Positions 1-8,640 of a DNA stretch of 64,000 nt are shown piece by piece. Under the pieces are notes generated by a model. The model worked only from the letters and a program-made list of their open reading frames with translations. It did not search any database and had not been told where the DNA came from. Source of the DNA: Streptomyces avidinii. Its GTDB lineage: Bacteria > Actinomycetota > Actinomycetes > Streptomycetales > Streptomycetaceae. The stretch covers positions 34,720-98,719 of the forward strand of contig NZ_BMVL01000013.1 of the NCBI RefSeq assembly GCF_014650695.1. The letters run 5' to 3'. The first letter of the stretch is position 1. Every line of letters begins with the position of its first letter. The position numbers were made by a program, and so were the translations under genes.

Positions 1-294
1 CTGTTCCAGATTCATGTACCTGCGAGCCCAGTCCGGATACGGGGTCCGCTTGATGTGACCCCAGAGGTCGATCAAGTCACCGTCCGCGTCGAGCAGCACG
101 TCCAGCTTGCCGTTGACGTCCTCAGGAGGGACCTCGTTGCCCAACTCAAACTGGGCGATACGGCTGTGAGCGATCGGGATCTTGTCACCGAGCTGCCGCT
201 GCGTGAGCCCGGCGCGGATGCGGAGCTTGCGCAACTTCGCGCCGTAGAGCGCGGCGAGGGAGGCGCTTGGGTCGAGTTCCTTCGGGGCGGGCAT
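1..294 (-). CDS. XRE-family helix-turn-helix regulator (N-terminal 98 aa, cut by window edge)
   Basis: The gene starts with ATG at 294 on the minus strand and runs off the left edge without a stop. About residues 16-60 form a Cro/C1-type HTH: KLRKLRIRAGLTQRQLGDK, then IAHSRIAQFE as recognition helix. In Streptomyces such proteins usually continue into a DUF5753 domain and often sit beside a DUF397 or other small protein. Here the divergent neighbours are three tiny genes from 409. The product is probably a cytoplasmic DNA-binding protein that may regulate itself and the divergent genes through the palindrome at 346-359. The family call is secure. Target and role are inference. Confidence 0.85.
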   Translation of the reverse strand, partial: MPAPKELDPSASLAALYGAKLRKLRIRAGLTQRQLGDKIPIAHSRIAQFELGNEVPPEDVNGKLDVLLDADGDLIDLWGHIKRTPYPDWARRYMNLEQ

Positions 295-345
295 TGGCGA
301 CTCCCGTTTTCGTTCCGATGCTCCGAAAACCGTTACCCCTGGTGA

Positions 346-359
346 GCGTAGCGCTACGC
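346..359. promoter_or_regulatory. 14-bp perfect palindrome in divergent intergenic region (putative operator)
   Basis: GCGTAGCGCTACGC is a perfect inverted repeat. It lies between the XRE gene start (294) and the 75-aa gene start (409), where an autoregulating HTH protein would bind. Binding is inferred from position and symmetry only. Confidence 0.4.
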
Positions 360-408
360 CTCCATGCTCATCGCTGAAAGACAGTGATCGGCAAGGAGGC
401 AAGCGGAC

Positions 409-636
409 ATGGATACGGGCAGGCGCGGGCGCTCGGCGGAGAAGGCGCAAGAGGCGGAGGCGGCACGGGACGAGCTGCGCGAGGCGTTGGCGGGGGTGGA
501 TGTGGTGCTGCCATCACTCGGCGTCGATCTGGTGTCCCTGACGAGCGACTACCTGTCCCCGCTGGTGGAACTCGGTTGCTGCCGGGCCGATGTGGCGTGG
601 AAGTTGGCGGCGGCCCTGAGGAAGTGCGCCCAGTGA
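409..636 (+). CDS. small hypothetical protein (75 aa)
   Basis: ATG at 409 is preceded by a strong ribosome-binding site (AAGGAGGCAAGCGGAC). The product is a 75-aa soluble protein with a charged N-terminal helix rich in E, A and R, then a segment containing LVSLTSDYLSPLVELGCC. No domain is recognised. It overlaps the next small gene by 4 nt (GTGA), which implies translational coupling. Its position opposite an XRE regulator is typical of the Streptomyces regulator/small-protein pairs. Function unknown. Confidence 0.65.
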   Translation: MDTGRRGRSAEKAQEAEAARDELREALAGVDVVLPSLGVDLVSLTSDYLSPLVELGCCRADVAWKLAAALRKCAQ

Positions 637-770
637 CCGAAGAATCAGCGCCCGAGCCGGAGGAGGAGACCGACTCGGCCAAAGACGCCACTGTCGGCGT
701 CGTGTGCCACGAGGTACTCCTGGCCAAGGTCCGCGAGGCCAACAAGCGAAGCCTTGCGCCTCGGCGGTAG
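633..770 (+). CDS. small hypothetical protein (45 aa)
   Basis: GTG at 633 overlaps the upstream stop codon (GTGA). The 45-aa product has an acidic N-terminus (EPEEET) and a basic C-terminal helix ending in SLAPRR. It has no membrane segment and no recognisable domain. The support is the tight coupling to the 75-aa gene upstream and the close spacing (11 nt) to the gene at 782. Function unknown. Confidence 0.5.
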   Translation: MTEESAPEPEEETDSAKDATVGVVCHEVLLAKVREANKRSLAPRR

Positions 771-781
771 GAGGTCGGGAC

Positions 782-1012
782 ATGCAGCGCTTGATGCAGA
801 CCCTGGAGGTCATGCCCGATGAGGTGCGGCGAGGGGATGTGATCGCCGTGGGTGGCATCCCGCATCGGGTACGGGATGTAAGGGAGTTGCGGGGGCGGCG
901 GAAACGGCTGGAGTTCGAGGACGGGAACGTCTTCGTTCTGGGCCCGTGGGTCGCGATCAAGGTTTCCCGTGACCGGAACACCGGCGGCGGACCGGTACGC
1001 CACCGACGCTGA
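782..1012 (+). CDS. small hypothetical protein (76 aa), probably beta-rich
   Basis: ATG at 782 follows AGGAGGTCGGGAC, a good ribosome-binding site. The 76-aa product has a short N-terminal helix (MQRLMQTLEVMPDEV), then alternating hydrophobic stretches (GDVIAVGGIPHRVRDV, NVFVLGPWVAIKV) that suggest a small beta-barrel or SH3-like fold. This last part is inference. It is the third gene of the small plus-strand operon and converges on the methyltransferase gene that ends at 1041. Function unknown. Confidence 0.6.
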   Translation: MQRLMQTLEVMPDEVRRGDVIAVGGIPHRVRDVRELRGRRKRLEFEDGNVFVLGPWVAIKVSRDRNTGGGPVRHRR

Positions 1013-1040
1013 CCGGCCCACCGCTCCCCCACCCTCGCAC

Positions 1041-4000
1041 TCAGAACAGGCTCGGCGGCGCCTCCTCCGGAGGCTTCGCCTTCCGCTGGGTGGGGGCCGC
1101 CGCCTTCTTCTTGGCGCCCTTCTTGTCATGCAGACCGGCGGCGACTTCGGCCGCGTAGCGCCGCTGGTTCTCTTCGAGCAGCCGGTCAAGAATCTCCTGC
1201 CGGACGACCGGGCCGACGGTGTAGCGAGGCCCCTGCCGTGTGTCGTGAAACCCGTGGTCAAGTCCGCCAGGCTGACTCAGGAGGTCGTCCCAGCTGTAGG
1301 CCCGGGCGACCTCCTCATCGATGGCACGGTGGATCTGACGCAGTTCAGCAATGTCGTCCTCCGTACATTCCTGTTCGTGGACGAGGTTGTACGTGCTGGT
1401 GAGACCGCCATGCAAATTCACAATCCGGCTACGCCGCTGTTCCAACCGCATCCCCAGCTCGTCAAGCATGGCGGAATACTCCGGACGCGGGAAGGTGGCA
1501 GTGACGTCTGAAGGCGAATAGCTCAGATCAGCCTTCATAGTGGCGCTATACGCAATGCTCCACCAATAATGAAACGTGCTACTCAGTACAGCTAGCTGCG
1601 CAAAACTATCCGACGGAAATACGACGATTTTATGCGAATACACCAAGCCGGTAGGCATCATAACCGGCATCACAGTCTTACTCACCTGAGCCAGGACGAT
1701 CACCCGACTCATGCCCTGGATCGCAGCCTGCAAAGCCGGCCGCTTGTCTGCGTAGTGCCAATAACGCTGCGGGAGCGGATTCCTCAATGTGAACGACCCG
1801 TCGGGCTTCCTGCGCTGCCGCTCAGGCTTTACCCCTTCTTCGATAATCTTGAACACTTCTCCGTACTGTCGCGCCCGCTCCTCGCTCCAGTCATGGAAAT
1901 TGATCACCCACCGGCGCGCCGAACCATCTGGCCGCGAGTTAAGGTCCTGCCCAGTGAGATAAGGGAAGAGCACATCGCGATTTCTTGTATCCTTCGCGAT
2001 CAACGCCTGGGCAGAATCCGGATCCATGGTGAACCCAAGTCCCAAAATATACGAACCGATGAACGCTATAGCCTGATTCCCTGCCAGTCGCTCAGGCGCA
2101 CCAGCCACCCGCGAAGCCGCCTCCAGCGAAGGAGTAATCTTCCAGACTGGATTATCGTCAGCCAAACGGGGTACACCATCTGAGACAACTGCCTGGCTAA
2201 TCCACACGGCACAATACTCCAGTACCGCACTTCGAGAAGGCCAGGGCGAGCTTTTCACAGACTGTCGAATTTCCACCCCTTCAGCCACCAGTCGATCCAG
2301 TCCAATTTCGCGCGTATCACCCTGCGCCAAAGTATTGGTCGCAATAAGGCCAGCCTGCCCGTTCAGGTTAAGAAACCCGTATGCACGAAGAAGGAAATAG
2401 GCCACCAAATCGGCGTTACCTCGAACCCCTCCGCCCAGGTTTTCGACCAAATGCTCACGATAGCTGATACCAAGAGAGCCTGTAAGCTTCTTTCCGCCCA
2501 GGAACGGCGGGTTACCCACCACCGCATCAAACCCGCCCCGCTCGTCCCAGACCTCCGGAAACACCAGCGGCAAGTGCACCGCCTCGCGACCGAACGCCCC
2601 CGCCGGCTTGCCGGTTGCCAGCCACCCCCGAGCCAGCGTCTCCGCACGCCGCAGCTCGGCAGTCGCCAGTTCCTCGTCATCCCCCGCGTCGGACACCGCG
2701 TGCGCCGCCGTCACCGCCGCGAACGACAGCTGGTCCTGATCCTTCTCGGACCGCCCCGCACCCGCCAGCGCCGCGCCCACCACCAAGTCCGCGAAGACGC
2801 TCGCCTGGCGGGTCTTCTCACGGACAGACGCCAGCATGGCGCGCTTCCGCTCCAGCTCCTCCAAGCCCGTGCCCGGGATGCCGGCCAGCTTGCGCCGCTC
2901 CTCCGCCACCTCCGCAATCAGTTCACGTACGCCGCCCATAAGGAAGGTGTTCTCGTGAAGGCGACGGCCCCGCACCGGATCCAGGTGCATGGCTTCCAGC
3001 TGCTCCACCGACGTGATGCCCAGCAGCGAGTCGCCCGCCACCAACCGGTCGTCCAGGAACGTGAACGGCCTGTCCCGGTCCATCGAGACCAGCCACAGCG
3101 ACAGCTTCGCCATCTCCACGGCCATCGGGTTGATGTCCACGCCGTACAGGCAGTGCTCGATGATCTGCCGACGCGCCTCCACCATCACCGGCTCGGCCTC
3201 GGCCTCCACCGCCGACGCGGACAGCGAGTCCGCCGCCTCCAGGTACGCCACCGCCCGCGCGTCGCCCTCCCGGCTCCACGCCTCCACCAGCGCGCCCGCC
3301 AGGTAACGGCAGGCCGCCACCAGGAACGCCGCCGAGCCCATCGCGATGTCCGCGACCTTCAGCTTCAGGATGTCCGTCGAGGACTTGGGCCGCCACTGGG
3401 TCCGGTCCGACGTCTGGAGCGGGCCGTACTCGTAGACCAACGGCTCCAGCGCGCCGTCCGCGACCTGCTGGGCCAGGGACTTCGGGGTGTAGTGCGTACC
3501 GGTGTTCTTCCGGAGCGAGGACTCCGTCACGTACAGCCCGCCCGCGCCGATCACCACCGGCAGGTCCCGCAGGTCGCGCCGGATCAGACGGTAGAACGGC
3601 AGCAGCCGCTCCGTCAGTTCGGCGTCGCTGCCCGTCGCCGCCAGCAGCTTGCTCCGCGCCGCCGCTCGCTCCACATCGGACAGCGGCTCCAGCAGCTTCG
3701 TCACCTTGGCCGCGCTGCCCAGCCCCGTCGCCTTGTTGTACTCCTCCGCCAGCGCAGCGCCCAGCCCCTCGCCCTCCGTACGGGCCAGGGACTCCAGCCG
3801 GGTCAGCAGCACCTCTGCCTCAAGGCCGGCCTTGCCGACGAGGCCGACGACGGTGTCCTCGGCGCGGCGGCCCTGGTACGAGAGGAGGCCCTCGTACACG
3901 TAGCCGATCTGCTCGACGTCCAGCGTCCGGAAGGTGAGCCGACGCCGCTCCCGCTTCTTGCCCGTGCCGATCCAGACGTGCTGCACCGACTGGAGCATGT

Positions 4001-5258
4001 GCAGGACGGTCCGGTCGTCGATGGGCAGCGGGTCCGTCGGGTCGCCGTCCGCCGTGCCCCGGCCCTCCAGCCACGGGAAGGCGTTCGGGTCGAAGATCGA
4101 GCCGTCGTACGCGTGCATCCGCAGCGCCGGGTGGTCCACTCCCCCGTACACCGCGTTGAACAGCGCGATGAGCCGGTGCCAGCCCACCCCGGTCTGCTCC
4201 AGGTCGTCCTCGGTGGTCTCCCGGGCCCGGTCCTCCAGCTCCTGGCAGAGCCGACCGGCCGAATACGCCTGCACGTACAGCTCGTTGTCGCTCGGCAGCA
4301 GCCCGCGCTCCTCGGCGAAGAGGAGGAAGACGACCCGCATCATGACGGCGACGGCGCCGCGGTAGACGTCCTGGGCCGGTACGTCGGCCAGGCCGTTGCC
4401 GCCCCGCGCGCGCTCGGTGACGTCGGCGCGGCCGATGGCCTCCACCAGCAGTTCGACGGCCTGGCGGACCTGCACGCCGAGGGCGTCGGTGACGTCCTCC
4501 TGGCTGTCCAGCGACTCCTTGAGCAGCGGCAGCAGCGTCTCGGCGTCCTCGACGGCGAAGAAGCGGCGCCTGCTGAGCAGCGACATGAAGGCGCGCACGA
4601 CGACCCGCTCGACCGGCTCGGTCCAGGCGACCGTGTCGAAGAGCGCCGATGTCGTCACGCCGCCGCGCGGCGCCCAGACCAGGGTCCACCAGCGGCCGTC
4701 CGTCACCAGGCCGAGCTCCACCCCGTGGTGGCGGCACAGCTGTGCCATGCGGTCGACGGGGGTCGCCGCCCAGGCCGAGCCGGGGACGCGCTGGGACGGG
4801 TGCCGGCCCGCGGGGACGGTCATGCCCAGGATGGCGCAGTCGGCGACCAGGCCGGCCGTGTCCTCGGCGGTGCTGCCCGGTTCGAGGAGGGCGAAGGTGG
4901 GGGCGATCCGCTCGTCGTGCTCGGGGACGTCCACCGCGAGCGCCTCGGAGAGCTCCGTGCCCTCGTGCAGCGCGTCGCCCCAGCCCAGGAGCTCGTTCAG
5001 GACGAAGTCCGTCCAGGCCCGCTGCCCGGCCGCCGGGGCGGACTGCCAGACCCCGTGCTCGTAGCGCAGCCGGGCCCGAAGCGGCTTGTCGATCGAGTCG
5101 AGCTGCGGCCAGGTCTTGAGCAGGACGGGCAGGGTCAGGAAGGGTCCGGACACGTCGACCAGGCTGAGCCAGTCCAGGTGGTCCTGCCGGCCGTCGGGGG
5201 CGGGGGCGCCGCTCCGGGTCCGTCCGCGGCCCGTGTTCGTACGGTGGGTGGTGCTCAC
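1041..5258 (-). CDS. large N6-adenine DNA methyltransferase, DISARM class 1 DrmMI-like (1405 aa)
   Basis: The GTG start at 5258 overlaps the helicase stop by 4 nt, so the two are translationally coupled. The N-terminal ~500 residues carry conserved blocks such as SLVDVSGPFLTLPVLLKTWP. The Rossmann methylase core has a motif I-like VADIAMGSAAF near residue 638 and the catalytic motif IV NPPF near residue 916. About residues 915-1250 would be target recognition. The tail is Lys/Ala-rich and ends PPSLF. Size, domain order and coupling to an SNF2 helicase fit DrmMI of class 1 DISARM or a PglX/type IIG-like enzyme. It probably methylates adenine in host DNA to mark self. Coding sequence at about 1500-2500 is far more AT-rich than its flanks (about 45-47% GC at 1561-1680 against about 65% at 3061-3120), suggesting specificity-domain exchange. 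Confidence 0.85.
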   Translation of the reverse strand: MSTTHRTNTGRGRTRSGAPAPDGRQDHLDWLSLVDVSGPFLTLPVLLKTWPQLDSIDKPLRARLRYEHGVWQSAPAAGQRAWTDFVLNELLGWGDALHEGTELSEALAVDVPEHDERIAPTFALLEPGSTAEDTAGLVADCAILGMTVPAGRHPSQRVPGSAWAATPVDRMAQLCRHHGVELGLVTDGRWWTLVWAPRGGVTTSALFDTVAWTEPVERVVVRAFMSLLSRRRFFAVEDAETLLPLLKESLDSQEDVTDALGVQVRQAVELLVEAIGRADVTERARGGNGLADVPAQDVYRGAVAVMMRVVFLLFAEERGLLPSDNELYVQAYSAGRLCQELEDRARETTEDDLEQTGVGWHRLIALFNAVYGGVDHPALRMHAYDGSIFDPNAFPWLEGRGTADGDPTDPLPIDDRTVLHMLQSVQHVWIGTGKKRERRRLTFRTLDVEQIGYVYEGLLSYQGRRAEDTVVGLVGKAGLEAEVLLTRLESLARTEGEGLGAALAEEYNKATGLGSAAKVTKLLEPLSDVERAAARSKLLAATGSDAELTERLLPFYRLIRRDLRDLPVVIGAGGLYVTESSLRKNTGTHYTPKSLAQQVADGALEPLVYEYGPLQTSDRTQWRPKSSTDILKLKVADIAMGSAAFLVAACRYLAGALVEAWSREGDARAVAYLEAADSLSASAVEAEAEPVMVEARRQIIEHCLYGVDINPMAVEMAKLSLWLVSMDRDRPFTFLDDRLVAGDSLLGITSVEQLEAMHLDPVRGRRLHENTFLMGGVRELIAEVAEERRKLAGIPGTGLEELERKRAMLASVREKTRQASVFADLVVGAALAGAGRSEKDQDQLSFAAVTAAHAVSDAGDDEELATAELRRAETLARGWLATGKPAGAFGREAVHLPLVFPEVWDERGGFDAVVGNPPFLGGKKLTGSLGISYREHLVENLGGGVRGNADLVAYFLLRAYGFLNLNGQAGLIATNTLAQGDTREIGLDRLVAEGVEIRQSVKSSPWPSRSAVLEYCAVWISQAVVSDGVPRLADDNPVWKITPSLEAASRVAGAPERLAGNQAIAFIGSYILGLGFTMDPDSAQALIAKDTRNRDVLFPYLTGQDLNSRPDGSARRWVINFHDWSEERARQYGEVFKIIEEGVKPERQRRKPDGSFTLRNPLPQRYWHYADKRPALQAAIQGMSRVIVLAQVSKTVMPVMMPTGLVYSHKIVVFPSDSFAQLAVLSSTFHYWWSIAYSATMKADLSYSPSDVTATFPRPEYSAMLDELGMRLEQRRSRIVNLHGGLTSTYNLVHEQECTEDDIAELRQIHRAIDEEVARAYSWDDLLSQPGGLDHGFHDTRQGPRYTVGPVVRQEILDRLLEENQRRYAAEVAAGLHDKKGAKKKAAAPTQRKAKPPEEAPPSLF

Positions 5259-8200
5259 TTCACGGCCTCCCGGCGGGGAACGACGAAGACGACGGCGACG
5301 GGGAACAGCAGGGCCTTGGGCCGGTCGTACCGGGCGGCGATGGCGGCGAGCTCGCGCTGCTTCTCGCTCTCCAGCGCGTCCCGGCGCTGTTCCCAGTTCT
5401 CCCGGTCCCGGCGCTGCTGCTCGACCTCGTCGAAGGCCAGCTCCAGCTGGCCTTCCTCCTCCTGCTCCGCGGGGTTGCCGATGGCACGGCGAAGGGACTC
5501 GCGGAAGCGGTCGATCTGGGCGGTGATCCGCTCGGCCTCGACGCGGCGGCGCGTCTCCAGGCGGGTCTCCAGTGCGGTCTGGCGGTTGCGGGCCCGCCAT
5601 TCCAGGGCCGAGACCAGGCCCTCGCTGACGTGCGGCCAGGCGTCGGCGAGCCTGCCGCGCAGGACCGGGGCGGCCTGGGTGGCGTGGTCGGCGAAGGCGT
5701 CGTCGAGGATGTCGCGGACCGTGGTGGTCTTCTCCAGGCGGCTGAAGCGGGGCTGGCCGGCGCCTTCCGCCGCGCGGAGCCAGCCGCCCGCCTGGAGGAC
5801 CTCCTCGTGCAGCCTCACGCCGTCGGCGCCGATGAGGACGAACCGGGCGAAGGCGCCGACGAGGGTGGTCTCCAGCTCCGGGTGGTCGCTGATCACAGCG
5901 CTCACGCGGGCGAGGTCGATCTGCTCCTTGTTCCACACGGCGGCGCGCAGCAGCCGGGTGGACATGGAGACGAGGGGGTGCCCGAGGTGGGCGAGGACGA
6001 CGTCGTCGCGTTCCTTGCCGCGGCTGTCCTTGAGGTTGGCCGCCTCGAAGGTGACCGGGCGCTGGATCTCGGGGCGCAGCTTGTCGGCGAGGCCGTGGGT
6101 GGCCCGCTCCCAGGAACCGGTGAGGGTGGGTACCTCGTAGAAGCCCTCGGCGCCGTCCTTGTCGTCGAGGACGGGCCGGATGTCCTGCTGGCGGGCGAGC
6201 GGCAGCGCGGTGGAGACCACGCGGGCGATCCGTTCGGGAGTGATGCCGAGGGCGGCCACCGTGCCCGCGACCTGCTCGCTCAGGCGCTGGGCCTGGGCCT
6301 GGGCGTCGCGCTCGGCGGCGACGTTCCCGCCGCCCTTCCTGGCCTTGCGGCCGGCGTAGACCTCGGCGCGTTCCACGTCGAAGTCGGTGCCGAGGTCGCC
6401 GGTCATCCGGCGCTGTACGGCGTCGGCGAGGACGGCGTTGACCTTGCCGAGGTCCTCTTCCATGCGGGCGACCTTCACCGCGACCCGGGCCAGGAATTCG
6501 AGGTCGGCCTCGTAGGTGTCGGTGCTCTTCTCGTAGCCGCTGCCGACGAAGTGCACGACCTCGGGGGCGGTGAGCTGGCCGTAGCGGTCGATGCGGCCGA
6601 TGCGCTGTTCGAGCTTGTTGGGGTTGAACGGGATGTCGTAGTTGACCAGCCGGTGGCAGTGCCGCTGGAGGTCGATGCCCTCACTGGCCGCGTCGGTGGC
6701 GAGCAGGATGCGTACGGGGTTCTCCGAGGGCTCGGCCTGGAAGGCCAGGCGCAGCTGCTCCCGGTCCTCGGTGTTCAGACCGCCGTGCAGGAGGGCGACG
6801 CGGTCGCCGCCGAGTCCGTGGTCGCGCAGCAGGTTCTGGAGCCAGATCTGCGTGTCGCGGTACTCGGTGAAGACGACCACGCGCTCGTTGAGCCAGTGCC
6901 CGCCCTCGGCCAGGCAGTTGGCCTTGAGGTAGGTGATGAGTTCGCGGGCCTTGGAGTCGGCCTGCGCCTGGTGGCGCTGGGCCCAGTCGCGCATCTGCTC
7001 CAGCAGGGCCGACTCGTCGCCGTCGGTGCCGGGCTGGAGGGTGGTGGCACGGGCGATGGCGTCGTCCTCGGCCTCGGCGAGGGGTTCGTCGTCGTAGTCC
7101 GCGTAGTCGTCGAAGAAGGTCTCCTGCCAGTCCTCGACCTTCTCGGCCGCCTGCTGCTTCTTGGTCCGGAGCGTCTCCAGGTAGACCTCGATGGTGCGGG
7201 CGAAGGCGTCGGGCGAGGAGAACAGCCGCTTCTTGAGCAGCAGGGTGACCAGGTCGGCCGCCTTGCGGCCGCCCTTGAAGCGGGGGCCGAGCTTGGCCCG
7301 GCGGAGCTGGGCGTACTCCTTGAGCAGGGCGTGGATGCGGCGCTCGTCCTCGGTGTACTCGACGGACAGCGACGTGGTCCTGCGTTCCAGGAAGCGCCGC
7401 TCGCCGGTCTCCGGGTCGCGGATGTCGGTCTTGAGGCGGCGGACGACGGTGTCCTCGACGGCCTGCGGGTCCGGCTCGACGCCGCGTGCGAAGCGCTGGT
7501 TGTCGATGATCTCCAGGAGGGCCGTGTACGACTGCTGGTAGCCGTTGTGCGGGGTCGCCGACAGGAAGAGCCGGTGCTCGAAGTGCGGGGAGAGTCGGCG
7601 GATCAGCTTCGTCTGCTGGGAGTCGACGGGGTAGTACTGCTTGGGCGCGGAGGGCGCCACGTGGTGGGCCTCGTCGAGGATGAGCAGGTCGAACGCTCGC
7701 TTGCCGGGGACGATCGCCTCGGCGTCCTGGGCGGGGAGCACCTCGGCGAGCAGCCGCTGGGCCTTCGGGCCGCGCAGCCAGGGCAGGCTCACGATGCTGC
7801 GCGGATGGATGTTGAAGGGGTTCGCGGCGCTGCCGTGGGTTCGCCGGACCTCGGCGGCCCGCTCGGAGTCGATGATCGTGAAGTCGAGGCCGAACTTCTC
7901 GGCCATCTCGTCGCGCCACTTCACGGTGAGGCCGGCCGGGCAGACGATCATGATCTTGTGGGCGCGGTTGCGGAGGATCAGCTCCAGCGCGACCAGGCCC
8001 GCCTCGATGGTCTTGCCGAGGCCGACGTCGTCCGCGAGGAGGAGGTTCACGCGCGGCGCGGCCACGGCCCGGGAGACGGGTTCGAGCTGGTACGGCTCGA
8101 CGGCGACGCCGGAACGGAAGGGCGCCTGCAGGGTGCGTACGTCGGCCGAGGTGACCGCTGACCACCGGACGGCGTCCAGGAAGGCGGCCAGGCGCTCCGG

Positions 8201-8515
8201 CGGGTCGAAGCGGTGCGCGGTGACCTCGGGAAGGGAGCCGGCGAAAAGACGGCGGCGGCCGGGCTCGATCTCCCAGATGACCGAGAGGGTGTCGTTGTAG
8301 CGGCCGTCCTCGACGCTGTTGAGCGTGACGAGGGTGCCGGGCGCGCTGATCGCCGCGGAACCCGTGCCGTGATCGACGTCGGCCACGACCCAGCGCTGCC
8401 CGCGCACCTCGACGAGATCGCTGATCTCGGGTACGGCAGTGTGGTCCTGCGCGTCGGCGCGGCGGCGTACCGCCCGCTGCGCCACACCCGCCAGGTCGGT
8501 GGTCGGCGTCGTCAT
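5255..8515 (-). CDS. SNF2/RapA-type DEAH helicase, DISARM DrmD-like (1086 aa)
   Basis: The superfamily 2 motifs are all present: Walker A DDVGLGKT (about 162-169), DEAH (about 281-284), motif III FLSATPHNG, motif V ATDAASEGIDLQ and motif VI QRIGRIDRYGQ. A long C-terminal region is rich in E, R and Q and probably coiled coil (REQLEL-like stretches before the end). ATG at 8515 is preferred because GGAGGGG lies just upstream; an in-frame ATG at 8572 has no ribosome-binding site. The stop overlaps the methyltransferase start. In class 1 DISARM an SNF2 helicase (DrmD) pairs with an adenine methylase, but drmA, drmB and drmC are not in this window. It is probably an ATP-dependent translocase acting on unmodified phage DNA. 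Confidence 0.85.
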   Translation of the reverse strand: MTTPTTDLAGVAQRAVRRRADAQDHTAVPEISDLVEVRGQRWVVADVDHGTGSAAISAPGTLVTLNSVEDGRYNDTLSVIWEIEPGRRRLFAGSLPEVTAHRFDPPERLAAFLDAVRWSAVTSADVRTLQAPFRSGVAVEPYQLEPVSRAVAAPRVNLLLADDVGLGKTIEAGLVALELILRNRAHKIMIVCPAGLTVKWRDEMAEKFGLDFTIIDSERAAEVRRTHGSAANPFNIHPRSIVSLPWLRGPKAQRLLAEVLPAQDAEAIVPGKRAFDLLILDEAHHVAPSAPKQYYPVDSQQTKLIRRLSPHFEHRLFLSATPHNGYQQSYTALLEIIDNQRFARGVEPDPQAVEDTVVRRLKTDIRDPETGERRFLERRTTSLSVEYTEDERRIHALLKEYAQLRRAKLGPRFKGGRKAADLVTLLLKKRLFSSPDAFARTIEVYLETLRTKKQQAAEKVEDWQETFFDDYADYDDEPLAEAEDDAIARATTLQPGTDGDESALLEQMRDWAQRHQAQADSKARELITYLKANCLAEGGHWLNERVVVFTEYRDTQIWLQNLLRDHGLGGDRVALLHGGLNTEDREQLRLAFQAEPSENPVRILLATDAASEGIDLQRHCHRLVNYDIPFNPNKLEQRIGRIDRYGQLTAPEVVHFVGSGYEKSTDTYEADLEFLARVAVKVARMEEDLGKVNAVLADAVQRRMTGDLGTDFDVERAEVYAGRKARKGGGNVAAERDAQAQAQRLSEQVAGTVAALGITPERIARVVSTALPLARQQDIRPVLDDKDGAEGFYEVPTLTGSWERATHGLADKLRPEIQRPVTFEAANLKDSRGKERDDVVLAHLGHPLVSMSTRLLRAAVWNKEQIDLARVSAVISDHPELETTLVGAFARFVLIGADGVRLHEEVLQAGGWLRAAEGAGQPRFSRLEKTTTVRDILDDAFADHATQAAPVLRGRLADAWPHVSEGLVSALEWRARNRQTALETRLETRRRVEAERITAQIDRFRESLRRAIGNPAEQEEEGQLELAFDEVEQQRRDRENWEQRRDALESEKQRELAAIAARYDRPKALLFPVAVVFVVPRREAVK

Positions 8516-8640
8516 CGGGTCTCCGCCCCTCCATACCGCCCGGCCAGGGCGATTCACGTCAATCACAGTCATTCAAACACGTACGAAAGCCCGCCCGGCC
8601 ACACTCGTGGAACTTCGGTGCACCGGCTGCGGCCGAGCCG

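Noticed and set aside
2451..6140. Plus-strand open frame of 1229 codons
   Set aside because: It is antisense to the methyltransferase and helicase genes. Its translation is Arg/Gln/His-rich without domains, as expected of a shadow frame in high-GC DNA.
5630..8161. Plus-strand open frame of 843 codons
   Set aside because: It is antisense to the helicase gene, which has all its motifs in the other frame. Val/Gly/Leu-rich shadow translation.
8516..8572. Upstream ATG of the helicase (19 extra residues)
   Set aside because: No ribosome-binding site before 8572, while GGAGGGG precedes the ATG at 8515.
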